From Lachnospiraceae bacterium (GTDB lineage: Bacteria > Bacillota > Clostridia > Lachnospirales > Lachnospiraceae), in assembly GCA_910573755.1 (NCBI GenBank), contig CAJTBO010000013.1, positions 48,550 to 112,549 of the forward strand: a stretch of DNA of 64,000 bases, given 5' to 3'. Under the pieces are notes generated by a model. That model was not told where the DNA came from and made no database searches. It was given only the letters and a program-made list of their open reading frames with translations. How positions within the stretch are numbered: the first letter of the stretch is position 1; each line of letters begins with the position of its first letter. A program made the position numbers and the translations under genes. Positions 1 to 8,025 of the stretch are shown in pieces.

Positions 1-50
1 AATCCGTAGGCGGCTTGTGAGGCTTATCGGCAAAGCACGGAAACTTGCCG
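1..50 (+). pseudogene. Remnant of a flavoprotein (FAD reductase) 3' end
   Basis: The first ~43 bases match, with several differences, the tail of the geranylgeranyl-reductase-like gene at 11836-11878 (shared stretch GGCAAAGCACGGAAA and its left flank). In the matching frame an early TAG interrupts it, so it is not part of a working gene. It runs straight into the iteron-like repeat, which in the other copy lies ~130 bp further downstream. This suggests a deletion between GGAAAC-like sequences. The rest of this copy, if any, lies left of the window. Confidence 0.45.
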
Positions 51-92
51 GGAGTTTTCGTGATAATACAGACAGTTTCCGTGATAGTATAG
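41..92. repeat. Iteron-like dispersed repeat, copy 1
   Basis: The segment contains ACGGAAAC, then GGAGTTTTCGTGATAATA, then GTTTCCGTGATAGTATAG. The same words recur at 10484-10553, 10649-10732 and 11998-12075. The units are half-palindromic (ACGGAAAC / GTTTCCGT), each followed by TGATAnTATA. No protein is encoded here. Confidence 0.6.
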
Positions 93-97
93 GGCAT

Positions 98-1408
98 CTA
101 TTGCTGCTTTAAGGGAAGAAATATTTTGAATGTGCATCCTCCCCCAGGCGTATCAAACAGTTTGATTTTTCCTTCCAGTTTATGGACTAAATCATTTGCG
201 ATACTAAGTCCGAGTCCGAAATGCTCTCTTTGGGTACGGGATTTGTCACTTTGATAGAAACGATCAAAGATAAATTGTTTCTCCTTTTCGCTGATTCCGA
301 TTCCATGATCTATGATGGTAAATATCAATTCATTTTTTCTTACGGATGCGTTTAATGAAATTTCGGATTCGGGTGGTGAGTATGAAACAGCATTATCAAG
401 AAAAATACTGATGATCTGGTCTAACCGGTCCGCATCGGAATAAAGCGGCGGACAGCATTCATCTGGTATATTAAGCTGTAATTGTATATCCTTTTTTCTG
501 CAGATACGTTCAAATTTTGTATATAGGTTTATCAATAATGTGTCTACATTGACCTCATCCATGCGGAAAGACCAGTTTCCGGCATCAAGGGATGAGAGCA
601 GGAGCAGGTCGCGGATAAGCCGGGACATTCGTGATACCTCTGAATCGATCACCCGTACATGATCCATAACAGTATCCGGAATATTAGGTACAGATTCAAT
701 CATTTCAGCGGAGGAAAGGATTGCTGCCAATGGGGCTTTGCATTCATGGGAAACGGCAGCGATAAAGTCTTTCTGGCTCTGCATGGCTTTTTCAGTAGGT
801 TTTACAGCCTTTCCAATCAGTATTCCGGAAAGGCAGACAATAGAAACGAGGACGCCGCACCATATACAGAAATAATATCCGGATTCCGGTTTTAACAATG
901 TGGCAAAGCTGGAACTTTCTTTTATTGCGGTAACTGTATATATATTGCCATAATCTGTGACAACCAGACAGTTTACACAATAATACTTTTTTCCGTTTAA
1001 CGCTTCGATGGTATAAGTTCCGCTCTGCCTGCTGTAATAATTGTCTTTCAGGCTGGATGGACTAAGGGTAAAGTCGCCCTCCGTACCAAGCAATGTAGTT
1101 AAAAAGGTATCAATAATATCAGTGTTGCCTCCTAAATATTCACTTTGGTAAAGAGAATGCCCGGTATCAGAAGAAAGCTGAAAATACATATTCCGTCTTT
1201 CTTCATAAAGGCTTAAATATGTCTGATAATCAGATTCATGCTCTAATTGCAGGACAAGGGTGGTTGTCATCCTGTTAAAGTAAGCCAGTTCCGAATTCTT
1301 CTTTGCCTTCATATTTTCAAGGACCATCAGGCTAAATACGATAGAAAAGATGGACATGAGAGAACCGATCAGCAAAATGTAAAGATTTCTTTTAAGGCTT
1401 TGTACCAT
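98..1408 (-). CDS. Sensor histidine kinase (membrane, HisKA/HATPase_c)
   Basis: A 436-residue two-component sensor. It has a transmembrane segment near residues 8-30, an extracytoplasmic sensing region of ~145 residues, and a second membrane segment near 177-198. The dimerisation/phosphoacceptor helix carries SHECKAPL (His221). The C-terminal ATPase domain has the N box (LDNAV) and G boxes (DHGIGIS, FGLGLSI). It lies downstream of its response regulator and overlaps it by 17 bp, so the two are translationally coupled. The system faces a divergent lipoprotein-ABC operon and probably senses an envelope or antimicrobial signal and controls that exporter. That role is inferred from context. No HAMP domain is evident. 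Confidence 0.94.
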   Translation of the reverse strand: MVQSLKRNLYILLIGSLMSIFSIVFSLMVLENMKAKKNSELAYFNRMTTTLVLQLEHESDYQTYLSLYEERRNMYFQLSSDTGHSLYQSEYLGGNTDIIDTFLTTLLGTEGDFTLSPSSLKDNYYSRQSGTYTIEALNGKKYYCVNCLVVTDYGNIYTVTAIKESSSFATLLKPESGYYFCIWCGVLVSIVCLSGILIGKAVKPTEKAMQSQKDFIAAVSHECKAPLAAILSSAEMIESVPNIPDTVMDHVRVIDSEVSRMSRLIRDLLLLSSLDAGNWSFRMDEVNVDTLLINLYTKFERICRKKDIQLQLNIPDECCPPLYSDADRLDQIISIFLDNAVSYSPPESEISLNASVRKNELIFTIIDHGIGISEKEKQFIFDRFYQSDKSRTQREHFGLGLSIANDLVHKLEGKIKLFDTPGGGCTFKIFLPLKQQ

Positions 1409-2087
1409 GCTTTACCTCCAATATAAATCCGGAGCCGTAGACAGAGGCCAGGACACATTCACTTCCGACAGTGCGGAGGCGTTTTCGCAAAAAATAGATG
1501 TAGTTATCCAGATTCTTTGATTCCATGTCTGCATCCGTTTCCCAAACCTTTTGTATAAGCTGCTCCCTCGTAAGCACAATCTCCGGCTTTTCAAGAAAGA
1601 TACCCATTAAATGGAATTCTGTCGGTGTCAGTATCAAATGATTGTTTCTGCATCCAAGCTGTCTTTTTGAAATGTCAAGGGAAAGATCATGGTAAGTAAG
1701 ACAGTTTTGCCTGGCCAGAATAGCCGGCCTTCGGGTCAATGCCCTGATCCGTGCAGATAATTCGCTGATGTGAAAGGGCTTTGTAAGGTAATCATCGGCG
1801 CCATTGTCCAACCCTTCAATTTTATCCTGCAATTCGGACATCCCGGTGATTATAATGATGGGAATCTGCATTTTTTTATTCCGCATTGCTTTTATAATAG
1901 CCAGGCCGTCTATAACAGGGAGCATACGGTCGATAACAGCCAGATCATAACTGTTTCCCCGGTCTAAGGCAAGTAAGAACCCTTCCTCTCCGTCATTGCA
2001 GGCATCAACGAGGTATCCCTCTTTTGTAAGCTGCTGTTTTATATTACCGCACAGGTATTTGTCATCTTCCAATAATAAAATTTTCAT
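1392..2087 (-). CDS. OmpR/PhoB-family response regulator
   Basis: Receiver domain (MKILLLEDD start, phosphoacceptor Asp in VIDRMLP, conserved Lys in LTKPF) followed by a winged-helix DNA-binding domain (LTPTEFHLMG, LTREQLIQKVW, DNYIYFLRKRL). The ATG at 2087 is chosen because TTGGAG sits just upstream; an in-frame TTG 12 bases earlier overlaps that ribosome site. It is co-transcribed with the histidine kinase that follows. Likely targets are its own promoter and the divergent lipoprotein-ABC operon, since 11-bp-spaced direct repeats lie between them. Confidence 0.94.
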   Translation of the reverse strand: MKILLLEDDKYLCGNIKQQLTKEGYLVDACNDGEEGFLLALDRGNSYDLAVIDRMLPVIDGLAIIKAMRNKKMQIPIIIITGMSELQDKIEGLDNGADDYLTKPFHISELSARIRALTRRPAILARQNCLTYHDLSLDISKRQLGCRNNHLILTPTEFHLMGIFLEKPEIVLTREQLIQKVWETDADMESKNLDNYIYFLRKRLRTVGSECVLASVYGSGFILEVKHGTKP

Positions 2088-2136
2088 AGCGGTCTCCAAT
2101 CCGTCAGATTCCTATATTAAGTATAGCAAAACAATT

Positions 2137-2193
2137 CCTAAAAATCTTCTAAAAAATACTTAATATTGGGTGATGAAATAGGAGATTTTTAGG
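2137..2193. promoter_or_regulatory. Candidate response-regulator sites in the divergent promoter region
   Basis: CCTAAAAATC at 2137 is followed by TTCTAAAAAATA, so the two CTAAAAA words start exactly 11 bp apart, the usual period of OmpR-type half-sites. The same word occurs inverted (AGATTTTTAGG, 2183-2193) on the lipoprotein side. The region lies between the regulator gene and the oppositely oriented lipoprotein-ABC operon. Binding is inferred, not shown. Confidence 0.5.
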
Positions 2194-2279
2194 ATGGCCG
2201 GATGTTATTCTTTGAATATGTTCAATGAAACATAGAACAGGCAAAAAAAGCCGAATAAAAAAGAAAAGAGGTATGGAAG

Positions 2280-2879
2280 ATGAGAAAAAAGATGTTGAAA
2301 GCAGCAGGAGTTCTTTGTTTATCCGTGGTTTTGTGTATGGGCATGGCAGGATGTTCCGGAACAGAAAATGGGCAGCCGGAGCCGTCAGATATGCATATGA
2401 CAAATGAGAGTGGCGATAACGAAGGTATTGCGACAGATGGAAAAAACAGCAGCAATGAGGCAGAGGACAGTCAGGAAGATATGAATAACATCAATGTGGA
2501 AAACAGCGGTGAGATTGCAGATGATCAAGAAGAAGGTGTATTTTATGACGGGGCGAATCTGAGCGGGCGCGTTGTTGATTTTACGGATACAGGTTTCACC
2601 ATAACTCCTCGGACATTGATTATAAATGAGGATGGATCAATGGAGGGAGGTATTGCAGCTCCCGGTTATGAATCGGATGAAATGAATATAAACATAGCCT
2701 ATGCAGAGGATGTTATTTTTCAAATCATAAATTTCAGCATGGGCTCACAGGCGGAAACTTCGAGGGAGGACACCGATAAAAGCAGTATCAAGAAAGACAC
2801 TGATGTGAATATATTTGGTACTTGTCAGGATGAAAAACACTGGATTGCTGACAAAGTTGTTATCACAAGGTGGCAGTAG
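2280..2879 (+). CDS. Secreted lipoprotein of unknown function
   Basis: 199 residues. A lysine-rich start and hydrophobic helix are followed by a lipobox MAGC (Cys25), so the protein should be lipid-anchored outside the membrane. Residues 26-85 are an acidic, Asn/Ser-rich linker. The C-terminal ~115 residues form a compact domain (SGRVVDFTDTGFTI...KVVITRW) resembling small beta-rich domains of exporter-associated lipoproteins; no family is recognised with confidence. It is first in an operon with two FtsX-type permeases and an ATPase, with 9 bp to the next gene and that gene's AGGAGG overlapping its stop codon. This suggests an accessory role to the exporter. Confidence 0.85.
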   Translation: MRKKMLKAAGVLCLSVVLCMGMAGCSGTENGQPEPSDMHMTNESGDNEGIATDGKNSSNEAEDSQEDMNNINVENSGEIADDQEEGVFYDGANLSGRVVDFTDTGFTITPRTLIINEDGSMEGGIAAPGYESDEMNINIAYAEDVIFQIINFSMGSQAETSREDTDKSSIKKDTDVNIFGTCQDEKHWIADKVVITRWQ

Positions 2880-2888
2880 GAGGTCAGG

Positions 2889-4088
2889 ATGGGTTGTTTG
2901 GAAAGAGCGCTCTGCTACATCCGGAGAAAAAAGATGAAGTCCGTATTATTGCTGTTTTTGTTTCTGGTAATCAACAGCATGGTTTTAGGCACGTTGGGAA
3001 TACGGAAAGTATCTTTAGAGCTGGCAGAAGAACTTCGGAAAAATGCAGAGAGCAAAATAACATTGGAGTGCATGGAGGCGGATCACCCTTTTGAAGAAAC
3101 AGATATGCAGGCAATTGAAGAGGAACCCAATGTAAACTGGCTCAACCGGATATCGGAGATGCAGGTTGGTTCTACAACCTGTATCCCGGTTGCAGGCAGT
3201 GAAGGTTCTGAAAATACATTTACCGTTCACGGGTACGATGAACTGGAGAAAGACAGCCCGTTTGCGGATAAAGTTTATCGGATTACAGAGGGGAATTATC
3301 CACAGGGAAGTGAAGATATTGTAGTGAATCAGTTTCTGGCAGAACATAATGGGATTCAGGCAGGCGATAAAATTGTGTTTGAAACGGTGGATGGAAGGGA
3401 GCAGGAAGCGGTCGTTACCGGATTGTTCCTGTCGGGGATGGAACGGAGCCAGACCGGAAATGTACAGGCAGTGAACCGCATTGAAAACCAGATTTATGGA
3501 ACGGCAGATTTTGTGAACAGGCTGTCCGGCAGGACTTGCTTTTTAAATGTGACAGTGTATGTAAATGATCCTGAGCAGCTCACGGATACAAAGGAAGTGC
3601 TGGAAAGAATGTATCAGGAGAGGGCTGCGATTGGGATAACAGATAATACATTCCAAAAATTAAAAATGATGATCGGACAGACAGGCAGAATTACGTTTTT
3701 AATTTTCGCCCTGACGGTAACTTCCGGCAGTTTGATAACAGGTCTTTTGCTTGCCATGTGGATGCGCAGCCGGAAAACGGAGATTGCTGTTCTGATCAGT
3801 CTGGGCATATCAAAGGAAAATATATTATCTCAAATGATTTTGGAAGAGATGATATTGTATTTTGTCGCATTCGCGGGAGCGGGAATTGCAACAAAGCTCT
3901 TATTACCACGGATTGGTAATAGTCTTGCTATCATGCAGGGGAACAGCATAGCATTGGAATTATCATTTAGCTGGCAGTCAGGAGTTTTATGTATCGGACT
4001 GACTGGTGTTGTAATATTGACTGGAATTGCCATTTTTCCGTATATGAAAAAGCCTGTGAAAGAAACTTTGTCGGAAATGGAGGGATAA
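2889..4088 (+). CDS. ABC transporter permease, FtsX/MacB type
   Basis: 399 residues. One N-terminal membrane helix (residues ~17-38) precedes a large extracytoplasmic domain of ~220 residues, and three C-terminal helices (about 265-290, 315-345, 365-385) make up the FtsX core. The end (PVKETLSEMEG) is the typical cytoplasmic tail of this family. AGGAGG lies 5 bases before the ATG. It pairs with the next permease and the ATPase at 5564 as a MacB-like heteromeric exporter, the type often used for antimicrobial-peptide resistance or lipoprotein export. The substrate is unknown. Confidence 0.9.
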   Translation: MGCLERALCYIRRKKMKSVLLLFLFLVINSMVLGTLGIRKVSLELAEELRKNAESKITLECMEADHPFEETDMQAIEEEPNVNWLNRISEMQVGSTTCIPVAGSEGSENTFTVHGYDELEKDSPFADKVYRITEGNYPQGSEDIVVNQFLAEHNGIQAGDKIVFETVDGREQEAVVTGLFLSGMERSQTGNVQAVNRIENQIYGTADFVNRLSGRTCFLNVTVYVNDPEQLTDTKEVLERMYQERAAIGITDNTFQKLKMMIGQTGRITFLIFALTVTSGSLITGLLLAMWMRSRKTEIAVLISLGISKENILSQMILEEMILYFVAFAGAGIATKLLLPRIGNSLAIMQGNSIALELSFSWQSGVLCIGLTGVVILTGIAIFPYMKKPVKETLSEMEG

Positions 4089-4090
4089 TA

Positions 4091-5554
4091 ATGAATGCAG
4101 AAGGACATACATTCATGAACATTTTAGAGTTAAGCATACGCTGTCTGGTGCGGAAACGGGCAAAGACAATTCTGCTTTTAAGCGTTGTTTTTGTAACAGC
4201 CTGCTTTATCTATGCCGGGTGGGCGTGCAAATCCGCAAACGTACAGACGCAGACGGAAGGGAAACAGGCGCTTGGGGCATCTTTCAGGATGGAAGAAAAT
4301 GAAGCGGACAGGCATGACAGGACGGCAGAGGCAATAGAAAAATTAGGCGGGCAGAACGGGAGTGTGGATGGATCGCATATAGAGCAGCTTGAATCAGGGG
4401 ATTGGATGATATGGCATGATAACTCTTTTGAAACCCTGCAGATGGAGGATATTGAAACGCTTGCAGGGCAGGAAGGGATTGCGGAATATAATGTCACCAC
4501 GGCGAACATAGTGGTCAATCCTGTAAATTTTGTACGGATTGAAGACCCGGATGTAGACCAGCATTCAGACCTGCTGGGTGTGTCATTGCGGGGAAATATG
4601 GAAATGCGTCTGGATTTCGATGTGCAGAATGGGAATATAGAAGTAAATGAGGGACGTATGATTACAGCAGAGGATAGGGATGTATGCGTCATATCAAGGG
4701 AACTGGCAGAATTAAACGGATTAACGGTTGGGGATAAACTGGAATTTAATGACCGGAAAGAGCGTGAAACATCTAAGGTTTACAGTGCGGAGATTGTCGG
4801 GATTTATGATACGATCCATAAAATCACGCCCATCATGTACGGGGACAGCTACCGGAGTGAGAACATCATCATGACAGATCTGCGTTTCCCGGAAAAGCCG
4901 CAGGGATGCGAGGGGGATCCGCTGTATCAATATGCGACATTCTGGGTAGAGAATGTGGATGAGTATGAAACGGTAAAGGAGAGGATCAGGAAAGCTGACA
5001 TTGATTGGAAACGCTATGATTTCCTTGACAATACCGGGATGAGCGATACGATGGCAGCGAATTTCGGAGATCTGGATGAAATGAGTACCATAATACTGAT
5101 CTTAGTTGCCGTTTCGGGCGCAGTCATTATTTTTCTTGTATTCCTGTTCTGGCTGAAAGGCAGGGTGCATGAAATAGGTATATTTTTGGCAATCGGGAAA
5201 GGCAAGGCTGCTATTATAGCACAGATGATACTGGAAGGAATCCTGATAGGATGCGTTTCTTTTATGCTGGCAACTGTATGTGCACCTGCATTATCTAAAA
5301 GTGTTGCAGATTATCTGGTGGGTTATCAGGTTCAGCAACAGGAGGAACAGAGGGAAGCGGAAGAAGGCATGACAGGAGGCGCGGGAGTGGCAGAATATAA
5401 AACAAAGGTAATGGGTGTTAAAACTGAAGTGACAGGAAAAATAGTCCTGCTGTCTGCCTGTTCTATATTGGGTGTGATTTTGATTGCAGTTTCATCGTCC
5501 TGTATATTTGTAGTAGTACAGAAACCAAAAGAAATTTTAAGCAAGATGAGTTAA
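4091..5554 (+). CDS. ABC transporter permease, FtsX/MacB type (second subunit)
   Basis: 487 residues. The start is the ATG at 4091, with GGAGG eight bases upstream; the previous stop is two bases away, so translation is coupled. It has an N-terminal helix after RCLVRKRAKTILLL, a long extracellular domain, three C-terminal helices and the family-typical tail VVVQKPKEILSKMS. A Glu/Gly-rich insertion (EEQREAEEGMTGGAG) between the last helices is unusual but does not break the frame. It forms the membrane part of the exporter with the upstream permease. Confidence 0.9.
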   Translation: MNAEGHTFMNILELSIRCLVRKRAKTILLLSVVFVTACFIYAGWACKSANVQTQTEGKQALGASFRMEENEADRHDRTAEAIEKLGGQNGSVDGSHIEQLESGDWMIWHDNSFETLQMEDIETLAGQEGIAEYNVTTANIVVNPVNFVRIEDPDVDQHSDLLGVSLRGNMEMRLDFDVQNGNIEVNEGRMITAEDRDVCVISRELAELNGLTVGDKLEFNDRKERETSKVYSAEIVGIYDTIHKITPIMYGDSYRSENIIMTDLRFPEKPQGCEGDPLYQYATFWVENVDEYETVKERIRKADIDWKRYDFLDNTGMSDTMAANFGDLDEMSTIILILVAVSGAVIIFLVFLFWLKGRVHEIGIFLAIGKGKAAIIAQMILEGILIGCVSFMLATVCAPALSKSVADYLVGYQVQQQEEQREAEEGMTGGAGVAEYKTKVMGVKTEVTGKIVLLSACSILGVILIAVSSSCIFVVVQKPKEILSKMS

Positions 5555-5563
5555 GGAGGCTGT

Positions 5564-6211
5564 ATGTTAGAGTTAAAGGATGTTTCATATTATTATAAAT
5601 CACAGAAAGATAAGACGATTCTGAATCATGTAACTTACCAATTTAAGAAGGGTGTTATGTATGCCATTTTAGGTTCCAGCGGTTCAGGAAAAACAACGCT
5701 TTTATCCTTGCTGGCGGGGCTGGATGTGCCGGTTGAGGGGACTGTCTGCGTTGCAGGAGAGGATATTCTGCAAAGGGGATTAAATGCACACCGAAGGGAT
5801 CATGTTTCTCTGGTCTTTCAAAATTATAATCTGATCGACTATTTAACGCCGGTTGAAAATGTAAAGTTAGGTGGGAAAGCCGATGCGGAAGAATTGCTGG
5901 CACAGATGGGAATTGATGAAGCACAGCGGAAAAGAAATGTAATGCAGTTATCCGGCGGCCAGCAGCAGAGGGTAGCCATTGCAAGGGCACTGGCGAGCAA
6001 GGCGCCCATCCTGTTAGCGGATGAACCGACAGGAAACCTGGACGAGGATACCGCGAATGAGATCATATCCATTTTTCAGAAACTGGCCCATGAACAGGAA
6101 AAATGTGTGGTGGTAGTTACCCATAGCAGGGAACTGGCGGAGCAGGCGGATGTTGTCCTGCGGTTAAAAAAAGGGAAAATCGTAGACAACACAGGTATCG
6201 GGGAAAATTAG
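5564..6211 (+). CDS. ABC transporter ATPase, LolD/MacB type
   Basis: 215 residues. Walker A GSSGSGKTT, Q-loop VFQNYNLI, signature LSGGQQQR, Walker [14 protein letters not shown] and switch His in VVVTHS are all present, so it should be catalytically competent. A GGAGG lies four bases upstream of the ATG and nine bases follow the permease stop. It energises the FtsX-type permeases encoded just before it. The family usually moves antimicrobial peptides or lipoproteins rather than importing nutrients. Confidence 0.97.
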   Translation: MLELKDVSYYYKSQKDKTILNHVTYQFKKGVMYAILGSSGSGKTTLLSLLAGLDVPVEGTVCVAGEDILQRGLNAHRRDHVSLVFQNYNLIDYLTPVENVKLGGKADAEELLAQMGIDEAQRKRNVMQLSGGQQQRVAIARALASKAPILLADEPTGNLDEDTANEIISIFQKLAHEQEKCVVVVTHSRELAEQADVVLRLKKGKIVDNTGIGEN

Positions 6212-6274
6212 ATGCGATTGTGAGGAACATGGATGGTAACAGGTGACAGGAATGTCAGGATGAACAGGCAGTAG

Positions 6275-6673
6275 ATGGAGAGCAGAAGAAAAAAACAGAA
6301 GATAAAGTGGATATCATTATTAGTCAGAGTGTCAGTTTTGGTTGTAATTGTGTTCTGTATCAGAAATATCTATGTTTGTCTGGAAGAAATGCAGATGAAA
6401 TTAGAGCGGCTGGAGATACAGCAATATGGGATGGTGCAAACCGGTGCAGATGCGCAGTCGCCAGATAAATTGAATGATGTAGATTATGTTGGCAGCCTTG
6501 ATACATGGGAAGTTGGCAAGCCTATAGAACGCACGGAAACGGAAGTCCTGCAACGGCTGGTTGAGTTGTTATTTTTCATAGGGGTTCTGCCAGTCGGGGC
6601 AGAGGTATGTCTCGCTCCATGCCATCATGGTCTGCAGGACGGGGATAAAGCTCTCGCCGAATTCGGTAAGTGA
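6275..6673 (+). CDS. Small membrane-anchored protein, probably 3'-truncated
   Basis: A basic start (MESRRKKQKIKW) and one membrane helix (residues ~13-33) are followed by a short coiled segment (LEEMQMKLERLEIQQYG) and VDYVGSLDTWEVGKPIERTETEVLQRL. The last ~35 codons lie antisense to the HxlR gene and do not look native, so the true gene probably lost its end where it meets that gene near base 6565. It may have been the last gene of the exporter operon. The ribosome site is weak and the function unknown. Confidence 0.5.
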   Translation: MESRRKKQKIKWISLLVRVSVLVVIVFCIRNIYVCLEEMQMKLERLEIQQYGMVQTGADAQSPDKLNDVDYVGSLDTWEVGKPIERTETEVLQRLVELLFFIGVLPVGAEVCLAPCHHGLQDGDKALAEFGK

Positions 6674-6934
6674 GTATTCTACCTTCGGCGGGATTTCCCT
6701 GTAAATTTCCCGGTGGAGGAAACCGTCACTTTCCAGTTCCCGGAGCTGCTTTGTGAGCGTGGACTGCGTGATCCCGTCAAGGCGGCGCATCAGTTCGCCG
6801 AACCGCTGGACTTTGTAAAAAGACACATACCATAGAATCAGGATTTTCCATTTGCCGCCGATCACGGACTGGAGCCTGCCCATAGGGACGCAGCGGGCGA
6901 TGGTTTCCTCGTTGTTGAATTTGTTTTCAGCCAT
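6569..6934 (-). CDS. HxlR-family transcriptional regulator
   Basis: 121 residues, the usual length. The winged helix is recognisable from GGKWKILILWYV, RFGELMRRLDGITQSTLTKQLRELESDGF and the wing VEYSLTEFGESFIPVL. A conserved Cys in the arm (ARCVPMGRLQ) is the residue that senses thiol-reactive or electrophilic signals in many members. It is divergent from two radical-SAM genes across a 175-bp gap and probably controls them as well as itself. Confidence 0.93.
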   Translation of the reverse strand: MAENKFNNEETIARCVPMGRLQSVIGGKWKILILWYVSFYKVQRFGELMRRLDGITQSTLTKQLRELESDGFLHREIYREIPPKVEYSLTEFGESFIPVLQTMMAWSETYLCPDWQNPYEK

Positions 6935-6979
6935 TTCATTCCACCTCTTTCCCCATGAGTATATCCCGGCAGTGGGAAA

Positions 6980-7053
6980 AAATCAAGATACGGTCATTTT
7001 TGACAGATAGTACGAAAAAGTGAACTACCGACTAAAAAAGACAGTACTTGATT
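6980..7053. promoter_or_regulatory. Divergent promoter region with inverted repeat
   Basis: AATCAAG (6980-6986) and CTTGATT (7047-7053) are inverted copies flanking the space between HxlR and the radical-SAM pair. GATAGTAC and CAGTACT-like words sit inside. HxlR proteins bind such symmetric sites. Assignment is by position only. Confidence 0.35.
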
Positions 7054-7109
7054 TCATGGAATTTTAGAGGTAATTTAGTGCAAAAGAGGAAAGACACGAG
7101 GAGGAATGA

Positions 7110-8012
7110 ATGATGCACTATACAGGAACCATATGGAGGCCGCCCTATGAAGCATCTTCCCTGTTATTGGAAGTTACCGCGGGCTGTACGCACCACAGAT
7201 GCAAATTCTGTACGCTTTACGCAGACCTGCCTTTCCGGTTCAGAATGTCGCCGGTGGAGGATATAGAAGCGGACTTGAAAGAGGCACAGAAGATGTACCG
7301 CCGATTTATGGGAAGGAAGGTAACCCGGACTTTTCTGACCGGGGGGAACCCTTTCGTGCTGAAATATGACAGGTTGATGGAGATTGCGGGGCTGATACAC
7401 AGATATTTCCCGGAGATGGAGACCATTGGCAGTTTTGCCAGGGTGACGGATGTTATGCTGAAAACGGACGAGGAACTGTCGGCTTTGCGCGGAGCCGGTT
7501 ACGACGGGCTGACAATCGGCATTGAAACGGCGGATGACGAGGCGCTGCGGTTCATGGATAAAGGGTATCTTTCGGCTGACATTCTGGAGCAGTGCGGCAG
7601 GCTGGACAGGGCGGGCATCCGTTACAGCTTTTTCTATCTGACGGGCATATCCGGCGAAGGGCGCGGGGAGGACAGGGCAAGGGCCACCGCCGCTGTATGC
7701 AATCAGCTCCATCCTGCTCTGGTCGGCGCGAATATGCTGACCATCTACCCGGATTCAAGGCTGTACGGGGAAATCCGGCAGGGGAACTGGAAAGAGGAAA
7801 CTGAGACAGAAAAGTACAGGGAAGTCCGGGCATTGGTGGAAGGGCTGGAAATCCCCACGGAGTTTGCCGCGCTGGGCGCTTCCAATGCGTTCCAGATGCA
7901 TGGCGTTTTGCCGGAAGATAAGGAGAAACTGCTGGATTTCCTTGATGACGTGATAAAGAATGTGGGCGAGGATGAATTGCGGCGTTACCGTAAGAGCGTC
8001 CGCCATCTGTAG
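7110..8012 (+). CDS. Radical SAM protein, paralogue 1
   Basis: 300 residues. The iron-sulfur motif is GCTHHRCKFC near residue 27, that is CX4CX2C rather than the commonest CX3CX2C. Then come GGNPF (SAM-binding GGE-like position), GYDGLTIGIETADDEA and GANMLTIYPDS, typical of the small Elp3/MiaB/NifB-like radical-SAM group. It starts at one of two adjacent ATGs behind GAGGAGG. It is followed 13 bp later by a paralogue with the same motif order, so the two may act together or on related substrates. The reaction cannot be told from sequence. Confidence 0.9.
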   Translation: MMHYTGTIWRPPYEASSLLLEVTAGCTHHRCKFCTLYADLPFRFRMSPVEDIEADLKEAQKMYRRFMGRKVTRTFLTGGNPFVLKYDRLMEIAGLIHRYFPEMETIGSFARVTDVMLKTDEELSALRGAGYDGLTIGIETADDEALRFMDKGYLSADILEQCGRLDRAGIRYSFFYLTGISGEGRGEDRARATAAVCNQLHPALVGANMLTIYPDSRLYGEIRQGNWKEETETEKYREVRALVEGLEIPTEFAALGASNAFQMHGVLPEDKEKLLDFLDDVIKNVGEDELRRYRKSVRHL

Positions 8013-8025
8013 GAGGTGATCCGAT

